Assembly (NCBI RefSeq): GCF_947072475.1
Contig: NZ_CAMTIA010000027.1
Coordinates: 1-39,295, forward strand
DNA length: 39,295 nucleotides
DNA from: an uncultured Deefgea sp.
Lineage (GTDB): Bacteria; Pseudomonadota; Gammaproteobacteria; Burkholderiales; Chitinibacteraceae
Reading direction: 5' to 3'
Part shown: positions 28,656 through 37,855 of the stretch, one piece after another
How the letters are laid out: each line of letters starts with the position of its first letter
Position numbering within the stretch: position 1 is the first letter of the stretch
Made by a program: the position numbers and the translations under genes
Notes under the pieces: model-generated
The model's input: only the letters and a program-made list of their open reading frames with translations
Told to the model about the DNA's origin: nothing
Databases searched by the model: none

Positions 28656-30302
28656 TCAAAAATGAACAAAATCATTTTCATCTAAGCCCGATGATTGGGG
28701 TGCATGCTGAGCCTGTGATGGTTTTTTACCCATCGCTTTACCCGATTGCATATTGCTGCGGCGGTGACTAGAACTATCAATTTGAAAAAATGCCATTACA
28801 TCTTGTAGATTGCCCGCTTGCGAGCTGACTTCTTCAGCCGTAGCCGCCAGCTCTTCACTGGCTGAGGCATTGGCTTGGGTCGAACTATTGATTTGCTGAA
28901 CCGCGCCATTAATTTGCCCAACCCCACTAGCTTGCTCATTGGCTGCGGCAGCAATTTCTTGTACTAAATCGGCAGTTTTGGTACTTGAACGCACCATTTC
29001 ATCCAGCAAACTCCCGGCGCGCTCAGCCAAAGCCACGCTATTGCTGGCCACTGAACTGATTTCTTGCGCCGCAACTTGGCTGCGTTCGGCCAATTTACGC
29101 ACCTCGGCAGCCACCACCGCAAAGCCTTTGCCGTGCTCACCGGCCCGCGCCGCTTCAATCGCCGCATTGAGCGCCAATAGATTGGTTTTGTAGGCAATAT
29201 CATCGACGATGCGGATGCGTTCGGCGATTTTACGCATCGCTTCAACCGTTTCGCGCACCGCAGAGCCGCCCTCAGATGCCTCACGCGAGGCTTTAGTGGC
29301 AATGCTTTCAGTTAAGCGGGCGTTTTCATTGGTTTGATTAATCGACGAAGTCATTTCTTCAATCGATGCTGAGGTTTCCTCGATACTGGCGGCCGACTCA
29401 CTGGACGATTGCGATAGGCTTTGTGAAGTGCTCGACAATTGCATTGAAGCGGCTGACATATTATCGGTGCTGCTTTTTACTTCAATAATAATGCCGCGTA
29501 AACGCTCGACCATGATCCGAATACCATAAGCCAAACTGGTCTTATCGCTATCACGCACTGCGACATCAATCATTAAATTGCCTTTTGACAACTCAAACAT
29601 CAGCGCTTGCACATAAAACGGCTCGCCACCCAAGGCCCGCGTAATCGAGCGAATAATCAGCCAGCTAATCACAATCGACAATAACAGCGCCACCAACGCC
29701 ACCGTCATCAATAACCATTTGGTGTTGTCGACGCTGACGGTAGTTTCTTTACCGGCAATCAGACTTAAGCGCGTTTGCTCATCCCCCAAATCACGCACTA
29801 CTTGCAATAAATTATTCATTGGAATAATCGCTTGCTCTAACACTGCCTTTGCTTCTTCGGCTTTATTGGCCTCGCCTAATGTTTGAATTTTATCTGACAG
29901 CTCAAGTACGGGTGGGATTAAGGCTTTGAGCTGATTTTGAATCTCAATCTCTTTGCGCGAATTTTGGCCATCGTGCTCTTCCAGTGATTTATTAAATGCG
30001 GTTTGCGTTTCTAAAAATATTTTTTTCGCCGCTTGGTATTTTTCCGCAATGCCTTTGAGTTTAGTTTCATCTTCTTCGATCACCGCTTGCCGATTGAGTA
30101 CGCGAACTTCTTGCAGCTGATCCACCATCAAGGCATACATATCATTACGAGCAAATTTCACCAAAACAATGTCATCAAGCTGATTATCTGTTTGCGTTAA
30201 ACCTTGCACCGCCACGGCAACACTGATCAATAGCATCACCACCAGCGCGCCAAATCCCAGCCCTAGCCGCATTGCAACGCTCATGTTTTTAGTTGAATTC
30301 AT
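28656..30302 (-). CDS. Methyl-accepting chemotaxis protein
   Basis: 548-aa transmembrane receptor. It has TM1 at about 12-34, a periplasmic helical bundle of about 150 residues (four-helix-bundle MCP type; no ligand can be named), TM2 at about 187-209, a HAMP-like segment, and a complete signalling domain (tip [21 protein letters not shown], with the conserved Glu and Arg present). The C-terminus is a flexible Ser/Gln/Lys-rich tail ending DFVHF, which fits the x-aromatic-x-x-aromatic pattern of CheR/CheB docking pentapeptides. The start at 30302 has AAGGAGA at six to seven nt. A longer frame reaching into cheA is rejected. It lies between cheA and cheW, so it is the dedicated receptor of this pathway. 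Confidence 0.95.
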   Translation of the reverse strand: MNSTKNMSVAMRLGLGFGALVVMLLISVAVAVQGLTQTDNQLDDIVLVKFARNDMYALMVDQLQEVRVLNRQAVIEEDETKLKGIAEKYQAAKKIFLETQTAFNKSLEEHDGQNSRKEIEIQNQLKALIPPVLELSDKIQTLGEANKAEEAKAVLEQAIIPMNNLLQVVRDLGDEQTRLSLIAGKETTVSVDNTKWLLMTVALVALLLSIVISWLIIRSITRALGGEPFYVQALMFELSKGNLMIDVAVRDSDKTSLAYGIRIMVERLRGIIIEVKSSTDNMSAASMQLSSTSQSLSQSSSESAASIEETSASIEEMTSSINQTNENARLTESIATKASREASEGGSAVRETVEAMRKIAERIRIVDDIAYKTNLLALNAAIEAARAGEHGKGFAVVAAEVRKLAERSQVAAQEISSVASNSVALAERAGSLLDEMVRSSTKTADLVQEIAAAANEQASGVGQINGAVQQINSSTQANASASEELAATAEEVSSQAGNLQDVMAFFQIDSSSHRRSNMQSGKAMGKKPSQAQHAPQSSGLDENDFVHF

Positions 30303-30339
30303 CGCTTTCTCCTTACTTCGGTGCTGACCGAAAACACAA

Positions 30340-32493
30340 TCAAAATGCCAAATGGCTATGCATTGCCGACCGAGTGGCCAGTTCATGGTTAAAACTAAAA
30401 ATTTCCGCATCGCGCAGCGTGACATGCTGCACCAACTCACTGACATCTAAAATCAACGCCACCTGCCCATTACCTAAAATCGTTGAGCCACCAATGGCTT
30501 TAAGATGTTGAAATAAAGTACCTAAAGGCTTAATCACCGTTTGAAACTCACCCAATAAAGCATCCACCACTAAGCCGACTTTTCGTTCATTGGCGCGAAT
30601 CACCACCACATTGGCACGCTCAATGGCTTGATCGCTCGATTCCAATTCAAGAAAATGCGATAAACGCAATAAAGGCAATATTTCACCGCGTAAATTTAAA
30701 TGATCCAAACTACCGTCAATTTTTAATTCATCGGGTAATTCAATACATTCGATCACCGATTCCAATGGCACCACATACGTGGCATTGCTGCTGCGAACCA
30801 AAAAGCCATCAATAATCGCCAAAGTGAGCGGTAAACGAATTCGTAACACCGTACCCACGCCCACATCCGAATCAACCATCACATGACCGCGTAGCGCATC
30901 GATGCTTCTTTTCACCACATCCATGCCGACCCCGCGACCCGATAAATTAGTCACTTGTTCTGCGGTTGAAAATCCCGGCTCAAAAATCAGGCTATAGATT
31001 TCCTGCTCAGACAATTGAGCTTCGGCGCTGACCAAGCCGCGCTCAACCGCCTTGGCGAGAATTTTGTCACGGCGTAAGCCGGCGCCATCATCACTCACCT
31101 CAATCATGACGCTGCCTGATTCGTGATACGCATTTAGATATACCGTGCCATGTATTGGCTTGCCAGCCTTGATCCTTGCGTCTTTGGACTCAATACCATG
31201 GTCTATTGCATTGCGTACAATGTGCATCAAGGGGTCAGAAAGCTTTTCAATCATCGATTTATCCAGCTCGGTTTCCGCGCCAGTGATTTCTAAATGAATG
31301 TCTTTATCCAACTCTTTGGCCACATCTCGCACCACGCGAGGAAAACGCTGAAACACTTCACCAATTTGCGCCATGCGCATCGACAACACACCGGCGCGAA
31401 TTTGTTCGATCAAATTACTCATGCTCAAGCTCCACTCTTGCAAAGCCATCGCGCCATTTTGACTGGCCAGTAAATTACCCGCCGCGCCAGAAATCACTAA
31501 TTCACCAACCAAATTAATTAAGCTATCGAGCTTTTCAGTCTCCACCCGCAAAAAAGTAGCTTCGCCAGCTTTCTCGGTTTTGACTTTTTTTGCACCACCG
31601 GCCAAGGAGCTGGTTTCCAAGGCGGGATGAGCCACGACAGGTGAATCAACAGCCGCTATTTTTTCGCTCGGCAGCGGTGCTAGGCCCAATTCAACCCATG
31701 CCGCATTGATTTTTTCCCATATCTCGTGGGGGATTTGTTCAGTTTGCTGCTGTAAAAAATCGCGCGCCTCGGCCAAGGGGGTAATCAAAATCAGGCTGTC
31801 TTCCCGCACAAACTCAAATACATCCTGCAAAGCCGCCGCCGTGGTGTCACCTGCAAAGCGCAGCGCAAATTGCAGATAATTTTGCTCAGGGTCAAAGTCG
31901 CTAGTGCTTAACCGCGTATCGATTAATGGCAGCACCTGTTCAATCTGACCTTGTCGAGTCAAAAAGCGCAGAAAACTGGCCGGATCCAAACCATGGCGCA
32001 ATAAGTCTGGGCCAAAGCCCAAAAAGATTAACCAACTGGACGCCGTTTCAACTGACAGCAGCGGCGCGACGTCGAGCGCCTTGGCTTGAACCGTTGGCGT
32101 AGCCATGGTTTTTGCCACTTGATATTGCTGCAAATCAGCCAGTAAAGTGGCTCTAGCCTCTGGCGACGGAATAATGGCGGCATTACTCAGCGCATCAACC
32201 ATACTTTGCACATAGTCACGACAGCGCAGCATGACACTCACTAAGGCTTCATTCAGCTGGATGCTGCCATTTCGCAATAAATCGAGTACGTTTTCAACTT
32301 CGTGGGTAAATTTAACGACATCATCCAGCGCAAATAATCCCGCCGAGCCTTTAATGGTATGCATCGTTCGAAATAGCGCATTCAGTAGCTCAGAATTGCC
32401 TTGGGCATTTTCTGCATCGAGCAAAATATGCTCCATTTGCTGCAACAGCTCATTGGCTTCATCAATGAATGCCTGTAGTCCTTCATCATCCAT
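30340..32493 (-). CDS. cheA: Chemotaxis histidine kinase CheA
   Basis: 717-aa cytoplasmic kinase of the receptor array. Domains are HPt (phospho-His45 in [10 protein letters not shown]), an intermediate region (about 150-290; [18 protein letters not shown]) in place of the classical CheY-binding P2, a dimerisation helix pair, an HATPase (N box [11 protein letters not shown]1 DDGAGL, G2 GRGVGMDVV), and a CheW-like C-terminal domain ([25 protein letters not shown]). It autophosphorylates and passes phosphate to CheY, CheB and probably the EAL response regulator. The ATG has AGGAGATGCCCA upstream, inside the STAS gene, and overlaps it by 8 bp. Confidence 0.97.
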   Translation of the reverse strand: MDDEGLQAFIDEANELLQQMEHILLDAENAQGNSELLNALFRTMHTIKGSAGLFALDDVVKFTHEVENVLDLLRNGSIQLNEALVSVMLRCRDYVQSMVDALSNAAIIPSPEARATLLADLQQYQVAKTMATPTVQAKALDVAPLLSVETASSWLIFLGFGPDLLRHGLDPASFLRFLTRQGQIEQVLPLIDTRLSTSDFDPEQNYLQFALRFAGDTTAAALQDVFEFVREDSLILITPLAEARDFLQQQTEQIPHEIWEKINAAWVELGLAPLPSEKIAAVDSPVVAHPALETSSLAGGAKKVKTEKAGEATFLRVETEKLDSLINLVGELVISGAAGNLLASQNGAMALQEWSLSMSNLIEQIRAGVLSMRMAQIGEVFQRFPRVVRDVAKELDKDIHLEITGAETELDKSMIEKLSDPLMHIVRNAIDHGIESKDARIKAGKPIHGTVYLNAYHESGSVMIEVSDDGAGLRRDKILAKAVERGLVSAEAQLSEQEIYSLIFEPGFSTAEQVTNLSGRGVGMDVVKRSIDALRGHVMVDSDVGVGTVLRIRLPLTLAIIDGFLVRSSNATYVVPLESVIECIELPDELKIDGSLDHLNLRGEILPLLRLSHFLELESSDQAIERANVVVIRANERKVGLVVDALLGEFQTVIKPLGTLFQHLKAIGGSTILGNGQVALILDVSELVQHVTLRDAEIFSFNHELATRSAMHSHLAF

Positions 32494-32776
32494 TGGGCAT
32501 CTCCTGATTTGACGCGAACAGTGCGTCGCTTAAACCCAATAAGCTCACCAGCTCGACTAACGCTGTCGGCGGTTGCAGCAACTGCAATGGCAACTGTTGA
32601 CGCTCGGCCTCATGCTTGACCCACAGCAAGAGCTGCACAAAAGTGCAATCGCATTCTTGAATCTGCGATAAAGACAAAGACAAACCTTTGCTTTCATTCA
32701 TGATCGATTTGAGTTGCAGATAAGTGTCGCGCACTTGGTAGATGGTTTGTTCGTCGTCCAAAATAAGTTCAGTCAT
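32486..32776 (-). CDS. STAS-domain protein
   Basis: 96-aa single STAS domain, the fold of anti-sigma-factor antagonists. The core pattern (SLSLSQIQECDCTFVQLLLWVKHEAER) matches the beta-strand and helix carrying the regulatory site, but the usual Asp-Ser/Thr-x-Gly is Asp43-Cys44-Thr45-Phe46. The phosphorylated Ser/Thr position is therefore Cys, with Thr one residue on. Small STAS genes beside cheA occur in several chemosensory clusters, where their role is poorly understood. It overlaps cheA by 8 bp and follows cheY by 53 nt, so it is a firm operon member. Confidence 0.85.
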   Translation of the reverse strand: MTELILDDEQTIYQVRDTYLQLKSIMNESKGLSLSLSQIQECDCTFVQLLLWVKHEAERQQLPLQLLQPPTALVELVSLLGLSDALFASNQEMPNG

Positions 32777-32829
32777 TGCTGATTCACCGTTTGGTTTTCA
32801 ACTAAATACACAGAAATGGAACGCACGTT

Positions 32830-33198
32830 TTAAGGCAGGATCAGTTTTTGTACCGCTTCCAACATTTGTGCCGGTTGAAATGGCTTCACCACCCACGCTT
32901 TAACGCCAGCAGCACGACCTTCATTTTTAAGTGCTTCTCCGGATTCGGTGGTTAACATAATCACTGGGGTAAATCGATAATTGGCCAGCAGTTTGGCGGC
33001 TTTCACAAAGCTAATCCCATCCATATTCGGCATATTGACATCGGAAATAATCAGATTGTATTTACGGCCATCGAGCTTGGTGAGCGCATCACGGCCATCG
33101 CAAGCATCCACCACCTCATAGCCGGCTTTTTTCAATGCCATACCCACGGTTTGTCGCATGCTCGATGAGTCATCAACAATTAAAATGGTCTTCGCCAT
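32830..33198 (-). CDS. cheY: Chemotaxis response regulator CheY
   Basis: 122-aa single receiver domain. Asp9/Asp10 (LIVDD) bind Mg2+, Asp53 (LIISDVNMP) is the phosphoacceptor, Thr in MLTT and Lys in VKPF complete the switch set. It is the first gene of the chemosensory operon, with a 14-bp-arm dyad about 80-120 nt upstream. It would carry phosphate from CheA to a motor or other target; no flagellar or pilus genes lie in this window, so the output is unknown. Confidence 0.96.
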   Translation of the reverse strand: MAKTILIVDDSSSMRQTVGMALKKAGYEVVDACDGRDALTKLDGRKYNLIISDVNMPNMDGISFVKAAKLLANYRFTPVIMLTTESGEALKNEGRAAGVKAWVVKPFQPAQMLEAVQKLILP

Positions 33199-33280
33199 GC
33201 GATACCCTTTGCCTAAAGTGCCATTAACTCGGGAATTGATACACAGATATTAAATTAGCTTACTTTTTGCTTATCGCAAG

Positions 33281-33319
33281 CTGAAATAAATCCACAAAAA
33301 ATCTATGGTTTTATTTCAG
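33281..33319. promoter_or_regulatory. AT-rich dyad upstream of cheY
   Basis: CTGAAATAAATCCA (33281-33294) and TGGTTTTATTTCAG (33306-33319) are inverted repeats matching at 13 of 14 positions around an 11-nt spacer. It lies 83-121 nt before the cheY start, in a place suited to an operator or activator site for the whole chemosensory operon. No sigma-28 promoter with correct spacing could be found. The regulator is unknown. The rest of the 293-nt gap to hemF shows nothing further. Confidence 0.45.
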
Positions 33320-33491
33320 TTTAAATCGCAAAACCAGCTGCTAACAAAGAGGCGCTGCGGCTGTAAGCCACAAGCAGATCAAACGATGAATGAACGCAAG
33401 CATGCATTGCGCCATGGGGGAGGTGAATCGAATAATGGGATGAGTGAGGTGAGGTGGGCGGAACGCACGAAGATCGTCCCGCCAATACGGT

Positions 33492-34400
33492 TTATGCCAG
33501 CCAGTGCTGAATCGGTAAAAAATCGCTCAATAAGGCGGCTTCTGGCGAGTTCGCCTCCGGATGATAGTCATAACGCCAAGCGGCCAGCGGTGGCATCGAC
33601 ATTAAAATCGATTCGGTACGCCCGCCCGATTGCAAGCCAAATAAAGTACCGCGATCCCAAACCAGATTAAATTCAACATAGCGGCCACGGCGATAAGCTT
33701 GCCAATCGCGTTCACGCTGGCCGTATTCCAAATCCCGGCGGCGCGCCACAATCGGCGTGTACGCTGGCAAAAAGGCATCGCCCACCGCTTGCAACATCGC
33801 CAAGCTTTGCGCAAAGCCCAGCTCAGAAAAATCATCAAAGAAAATCCCGCCAATGCCGCGTGCTTCTTGGCGATGTTTTAAATAAAAATACCGGTCACAC
33901 CAGTCTTTAAAGCGCGGATATAAATCGCTGCCAAAGTCCGCTAATGCTTGATTACACGTTTGATGAAAATGCGTCGCATCTTCGCGGTGGCCATAATACG
34001 GCGTTAAATCCATGCCGCCACCAAACCAAAACACTGGCTCTGCGTCACTACCTGCCGCCGGCTGCGCGATAAAAAATCGCACATTCATATGCACCGTTGG
34101 AATATACGGATTGCGCGGATGGAGCACCAAAGAAACCCCCATCGCCTCCCAAGCACAGCCCGCAAGTTCCGGTCGATGCGCGCTGGCTGATGGCGGCAAG
34201 GTTGCGCCCAATACATGCGAAAAATTCACCCCACCACGCTCAAAAACCGCGCCGTTTTCGATCACACGGCTCATGCCGCCGCCGCCTTCTGGACGCTGCC
34301 AGCAATCGGTTTGAAAACAGCAGCCATCGATGTTTTCTAATGTCGCGACGATATTTTGCTGCAACGTCAGGAGGTATTCTTTTACTGCGGTGATATTCAT
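33492..34400 (-). CDS. hemF: Oxygen-dependent coproporphyrinogen III oxidase
   Basis: Cytosolic enzyme of heme synthesis that oxidatively decarboxylates coproporphyrinogen III to protoporphyrinogen IX using O2. The 302-aa sequence shows strong family blocks: GGGGMSRV near the N-terminus, [62 protein letters not shown]. The start at 34400 ([11 protein letters not shown]) has GAAGGAAT upstream and gives the usual length of about 300 aa. A longer frame reaching into the panD terminator is rejected. It is probably monocistronic. Confidence 0.97.
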   Translation of the reverse strand: MNITAVKEYLLTLQQNIVATLENIDGCCFQTDCWQRPEGGGGMSRVIENGAVFERGGVNFSHVLGATLPPSASAHRPELAGCAWEAMGVSLVLHPRNPYIPTVHMNVRFFIAQPAAGSDAEPVFWFGGGMDLTPYYGHREDATHFHQTCNQALADFGSDLYPRFKDWCDRYFYLKHRQEARGIGGIFFDDFSELGFAQSLAMLQAVGDAFLPAYTPIVARRRDLEYGQRERDWQAYRRGRYVEFNLVWDRGTLFGLQSGGRTESILMSMPPLAAWRYDYHPEANSPEAALLSDFLPIQHWLA

Positions 34401-34449
34401 TGAGTCATTCCTTCGGTGGATCGGCGTCATTTTTAGCCAAACGAGGCAT

Positions 34450-34487
34450 AAAAAAATCCCCTTTTGCAACTGCGGCTAAAGGGGATT
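34450..34487 (-). terminator. Intrinsic terminator of panD
   Basis: On the minus strand AATCCCCTTT and AAAGGGGATT form a 10-bp stem over a 13-nt loop, followed by a run of seven T residues. It lies about 50 nt after the panD stop codon and just upstream of hemF. Confidence 0.8.
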
Positions 34488-34537
34488 GGGCCGTGAAAGG
34501 CAAGTCGGCAGCGATTCAATCTGCCGCCGGATTGCAA

Positions 34538-34918
34538 TCAGAGCTGCTGCGTTGGAATCGCATTTTTGCTGTGCGTCATTTGATTATTGTTATCAACATA
34601 AATCAATGATGGTTTATGGTCGGCCAATTCGCTGTCGGCATAATCGGCAAACGTCGCAATAATCAATAAATCACCGACTTGCGCATGGCGTGCTGCTGAG
34701 CCATTCACTGAAATAATCCCTGAACCACGTTGGCCTTTAATGGCATACGTCGAGAAACGTGAGCCGTTATTGATATTCCAAATATCAATCGCTTCGTATT
34801 CGCGAATGTTGGCAGCATCGAGTAGATTTTCATCAATCGCGCACGAACCTTCGTAATGCAGCTCGGCGTGCGTTGCTGTTACACGGTGCAGTTTGGATTT
34901 GAGCATATTGCGTTGCAT
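34538..34918 (-). CDS. panD: Aspartate 1-decarboxylase
   Basis: Pyruvoyl-dependent enzyme converting L-aspartate to beta-alanine for pantothenate and coenzyme A synthesis. The 126-aa proenzyme has the self-cleavage site Gly24-Ser25 in YEGSCAID (Ser25 becomes the pyruvoyl group). Further family blocks are [42 protein letters not shown] and [18 protein letters not shown] five nt before the ATG supports the start. It has its own terminator; no panB or panC is nearby. Confidence 0.97.
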   Translation of the reverse strand: MQRNMLKSKLHRVTATHAELHYEGSCAIDENLLDAANIREYEAIDIWNINNGSRFSTYAIKGQRGSGIISVNGSAARHAQVGDLLIIATFADYADSELADHKPSLIYVDNNNQMTHSKNAIPTQQL

Positions 34919-35017
34919 GGTTTTCTCCCGCGCTGCAGGTCATACCGAAAGGATGGACCAAGTGCCCTAAACAGAGCGTTGACTTAAGCGCATTTCAAAT
35001 AGGGCTCGATTATAAAT

Positions 35018-35042
35018 TGCATTGGCGCAAATGCCCAATGCA
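35018..35042 (-). other. Hairpin after the zinc-ribbon gene
   Basis: Perfect 8-bp stem TGCATTGG/CCAATGCA with a 9-nt loop, 14 nt after the stop of the 198-aa gene, followed on the minus strand by ATTTATAATC. Terminator-like with a weak T tract. Confidence 0.5.
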
Positions 35043-35055
35043 CAGCCAGAATAAA

Positions 35056-35652
35056 TTAAACTTTAGCGCGATAGATCAAACAATCATCGAGCAAAAACTC
35101 GCCCTCGCCCACTTGCGCGTTCGGCGCAATTCGCTCAAATTCAAAGCGATGTCCATCTAAAAGCAACCAAGCCGGAATCGCTTTTTCGTTAAAACGACCC
35201 AGCGCTTCTTCTGAACGCACAATATCTCGCGCTTTAACTTGCTGAGCGCTCGCTTGCCGACGCGCGATTTCGGCCGCGTCTTCTATGGCATCGCGCACTT
35301 CAGGGCGTGACATCGCACCGCGATTGGGTATCGATTCGGCGCTCAATTCGTTTTTTTGTACTGGCAAAGCGCGTAAATACAAATTAAACAACACGCGCGG
35401 CAACACTACCCGTTTCACTTGCTTATCCGGGTTAATCACACACGCCACGCCAAAGTTTTCGCTGCACTTTGGGCATTGCGCGGTCGCGGCAATGGCAATA
35501 TGGTTTTCTACCAAACGCGCAATCCCATTCATTTGTTTGGCGTCGAGCATCGTGCCGCAACGAACACAGGGCTTAGAGAATTGCTTTACTTGATTACCGT
35601 TGGCAAATTTCAACGGTAAAAAATCACTGAGCCGGCGGTTAGGCTGCATCAT
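35056..35652 (-). CDS. Putative zinc-ribbon protein of unknown function
   Basis: 198-aa protein I cannot assign to a named family. Two Cys-x-x-Cys pairs, CVRC at about residues 30-33 and CPKC at about 60-63, make a probable zinc ribbon in the N-terminal third. The middle is a helical, Ala/Arg/Glu-rich stretch (RDAIEDAAEIARRQAS). The C-terminus has a small beta-type block (WLLLDGHRFEFERIAP). No signal peptide or membrane helix is seen. AAGGAATA precedes tandem ATG codons at 35652 and 35649, and either may be used. It is single-gene, with a hairpin downstream. A nucleic-acid or protein-binding role is a guess from the ribbon only. Confidence 0.7.
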   Translation of the reverse strand: MMQPNRRLSDFLPLKFANGNQVKQFSKPCVRCGTMLDAKQMNGIARLVENHIAIAATAQCPKCSENFGVACVINPDKQVKRVVLPRVLFNLYLRALPVQKNELSAESIPNRGAMSRPEVRDAIEDAAEIARRQASAQQVKARDIVRSEEALGRFNEKAIPAWLLLDGHRFEFERIAPNAQVGEGEFLLDDCLIYRAKV

Positions 35653-35854
35653 TATTCCTTGTGAGTAGGCGTTTAATTCTTAAACGCGGCCACTAAATTC
35701 ACGGATTCCAAATCATCAACGCCGCGATCATCTCAAGCGCTGAAGTCCATTTAACAGTAATCGTGCAAAAGTTTGATGGCAAGCAATAGAAAGCCAAGCA
35801 AATATTATTGTAAATATGCCAGCGCAAACGGTCGATTCAGTATGGCAAAACGAC

Positions 35855-35877
35855 AGAGCGCGCCAAAAACTCGCTCT
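35855..35877 (-). other. Weak hairpin downstream of the RNase gene
   Basis: AGAGCG/CGCTCT with an 11-nt spacer lies shortly after the stop codon of the RNB gene on the minus strand. No T run follows, so only a weak terminator or 3' stem can be proposed. The rest of 35653-35888 shows no gene. Confidence 0.3.
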
Positions 35878-35888
35878 GACGCTGGGCT

Positions 35889-37748
35889 TTACATTCTGGC
35901 GACACGCATCTCGACCGTTAAATCAAGATAATCAATATTTAGACGCTGCAAGGCGACGGTAGTTCCAGCCGGTAATTCAGGCAAGCCACCGACACGCAGC
36001 ACCAAAGGCATGCCGTCAATACGCACCAGATTTTCTTTAATCACTTGCGCGTTAAAGTCTTTTAGGTTTTCTTGCACCATGAAACGCAAGCACCAATAGC
36101 GCTCCATCTTATCTTGGAATTCAGCGTAAGCGGCATACGCGGCGTCAAAGGATGAAATTGCGGTGAATAATTCGGCGTCATTTTTTTGATAACGCGGTTT
36201 TTCGCCGCGCAGCATGTCCACTAATTGCTGTTGATTAATGTAATCCACAGCACGGCGTAGCGGCGAGCTCGACCACATATAGCATTCAACGCCAAGACCC
36301 GCATGCGCTGTAGCCTGTGTTGACAAGCGCACGCGGCCACCGCCTTGCGAGCGATAAATACCAGCGATTTGCGCGTCGCGCAGCTCTTTACCCCATTGGC
36401 TATTCACCAAAATCATTAGCTCGGCGACGAGCTTATCCATCGGCGCACCGCGTTTGCGCGGCACGATGCGTACTTTTTCGCTCTCAACGCCATCCACCAC
36501 ATCGCGGTCGATATAAAAGTTGTAATCCATCCGCGTTTGTTGCGGTTGATCGGCCTTACCCCGACGGCCTTCCAGCGCACCGGCGAAATGCCACAAGAAA
36601 TTAAGCTCGTCTTTCCACGGATAATCTGGCCCGTCTTGACCGGCGGTTTCTTCGTTGAAATACGGCTCAATATCATGGTGGCGCAAGTTAGCCACCACTG
36701 GCACACGTTCGATCACTGAGCGGTAGCTCAAAATATCAAAGCCCAGCGACACTTCCAAATACATCGATACTGCTGGGCGCGCCGCGCCTTCTTCTAGCGT
36801 AAACACATTCACCGCGTCGTCGGGCAACATAGTGATTTTGTCGCCGGGAAAATACACCGTCGACAGGCGATCGAGCACCACTTGATCCAGCGCCGAGCCT
36901 GGCGCAATACCCAGCACTGGCGCGGCAATATGGATGCCGACTTGCCAGTTACCGTTTTTCAATTTTTGCAAACTGAAGGCGTCATCGATCTCGGTCGTCG
37001 TTGCATCGTCAATCGAGAATGCTTTTACGTCGGCAATGGGTAAATCTGTCGGTGCGCTCACCGGTTCAAATTCAGCAAAACCACGTCCCTTAGGGAAATG
37101 TTCGGCCAAAAAACCATCGAGGAAATATTGCGCAATATTCGGAATCGCACCGACTTTATCCAGTAAACGCAAAGTCGACGTTTGCGCGCTTTCCGCCGCT
37201 TGCGCCAAGGCTTTGTATTCCAAGCCGTTTTTGTCTGGGCGATGTATTAGTTTGGCCAGCGTGGGTTTAAAGGCTTCTGGCAAGATACCTGCTAGTAATT
37301 CGGCTTGCCATGCGCCCATTTGCTCGGCTTCGCGCTGTTTACGCTCGACACCAGCCAGCGCGGCTTTGAGGTTTTCTTCTGGCGCAGCTTTGTAGTTACC
37401 ACGGCCTTTGCGATAAAAATACATCGGCGCGGCGTGCAAAGCGATCGCCGCAGCAGCTTGCTGAATTAAGCTTGGATTTTTACCAAAATATTCAGCGGCA
37501 ATCGCGGTAAAACTCAACTCGTCGCCACCGCAGCATTCCCATAATAAAGTCACATCAACGTCAGCGGCCTCGTTTTGCGCGGCTTTAAAAAAGTCATCCA
37601 AACCGACTTTATCAAACTTGAGCAAGACATTGGCCGCCTTGATTTTGCTGCGCTTGCCGCGCGTATCTTCGATTTGCAAACTCGCTGGCTGCTCGTCTTG
37701 GATCGTTGCAACCTTAAAGCTGCCATCTTCTTCGTAAAATACGTTCAT
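35889..37748 (-). CDS. RNase II/R family exoribonuclease (RNB domain)
   Basis: 619-aa 3'-5' exoribonuclease of the RNB superfamily. An N-terminal beta-rich RNA-binding part and a helical linker precede the RNB domain. Its metal-binding loop is AFSIDDATTTEIDDAF (about residues 244-259), in which Glu replaces one of the four Asp seen in E. coli RNase II; this is a conservative change that I believe also occurs in other RNB proteins. The RNA-5'-face motif SSPLRRAVDYINQQQL carries the catalytic-type Arg. A short S1-like C-terminus follows. It is smaller than RNase R and lacks its basic tail, so I do not assign rnb or rnr. It lies downstream of prfA across an inverted repeat. Confidence 0.88.
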   Translation of the reverse strand: MNVFYEEDGSFKVATIQDEQPASLQIEDTRGKRSKIKAANVLLKFDKVGLDDFFKAAQNEAADVDVTLLWECCGGDELSFTAIAAEYFGKNPSLIQQAAAAIALHAAPMYFYRKGRGNYKAAPEENLKAALAGVERKQREAEQMGAWQAELLAGILPEAFKPTLAKLIHRPDKNGLEYKALAQAAESAQTSTLRLLDKVGAIPNIAQYFLDGFLAEHFPKGRGFAEFEPVSAPTDLPIADVKAFSIDDATTTEIDDAFSLQKLKNGNWQVGIHIAAPVLGIAPGSALDQVVLDRLSTVYFPGDKITMLPDDAVNVFTLEEGAARPAVSMYLEVSLGFDILSYRSVIERVPVVANLRHHDIEPYFNEETAGQDGPDYPWKDELNFLWHFAGALEGRRGKADQPQQTRMDYNFYIDRDVVDGVESEKVRIVPRKRGAPMDKLVAELMILVNSQWGKELRDAQIAGIYRSQGGGRVRLSTQATAHAGLGVECYMWSSSPLRRAVDYINQQQLVDMLRGEKPRYQKNDAELFTAISSFDAAYAAYAEFQDKMERYWCLRFMVQENLKDFNAQVIKENLVRIDGMPLVLRVGGLPELPAGTTVALQRLNIDYLDLTVEMRVARM

Positions 37749-37771
37749 TTATATTCCAACTTTAAAATCTG

Positions 37772-37841
37772 ACGCAAAGACGCAGAGGCGCAGAGAAAAC
37801 CATTTGAATTGTTTTTCCTCTGCGCCTTTGCGTCTCTGCGT
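37772..37841. repeat. Long inverted repeat of CTCTGCG-like units
   Basis: Left arm ACGCAAAGACGCAGAGGCGC (37772-37791, continuing to 37799) and right arm 37812-37841 (CTCTGCGCCTTTGCGTCTCT core) are nearly perfect inverted copies. Each is itself made of heptamer-to-nonamer repeats of CTCTGCG/CTTTGCG. The hairpin ends in A- and T-runs, so it could act as a terminator between prfA and the RNase gene. It resembles simple repeats I recall in other bacterial genomes, which I cannot verify here. Confidence 0.65.
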
Positions 37842-37855
37842 TGAAAGGTTTTGAA

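Noticed and set aside
30340-30446. Longer MCP start inside cheA
   Set aside because: The N-terminal 48 residues would be antisignal-like sequence overlapping cheA, whereas AAGGAGA sits properly before the ATG at 30302.
33305-33670. Plus-strand 121-codon frame between cheY and hemF
   Set aside because: Half of it is antisense to hemF, no ribosome-binding site and no recognisable protein features.
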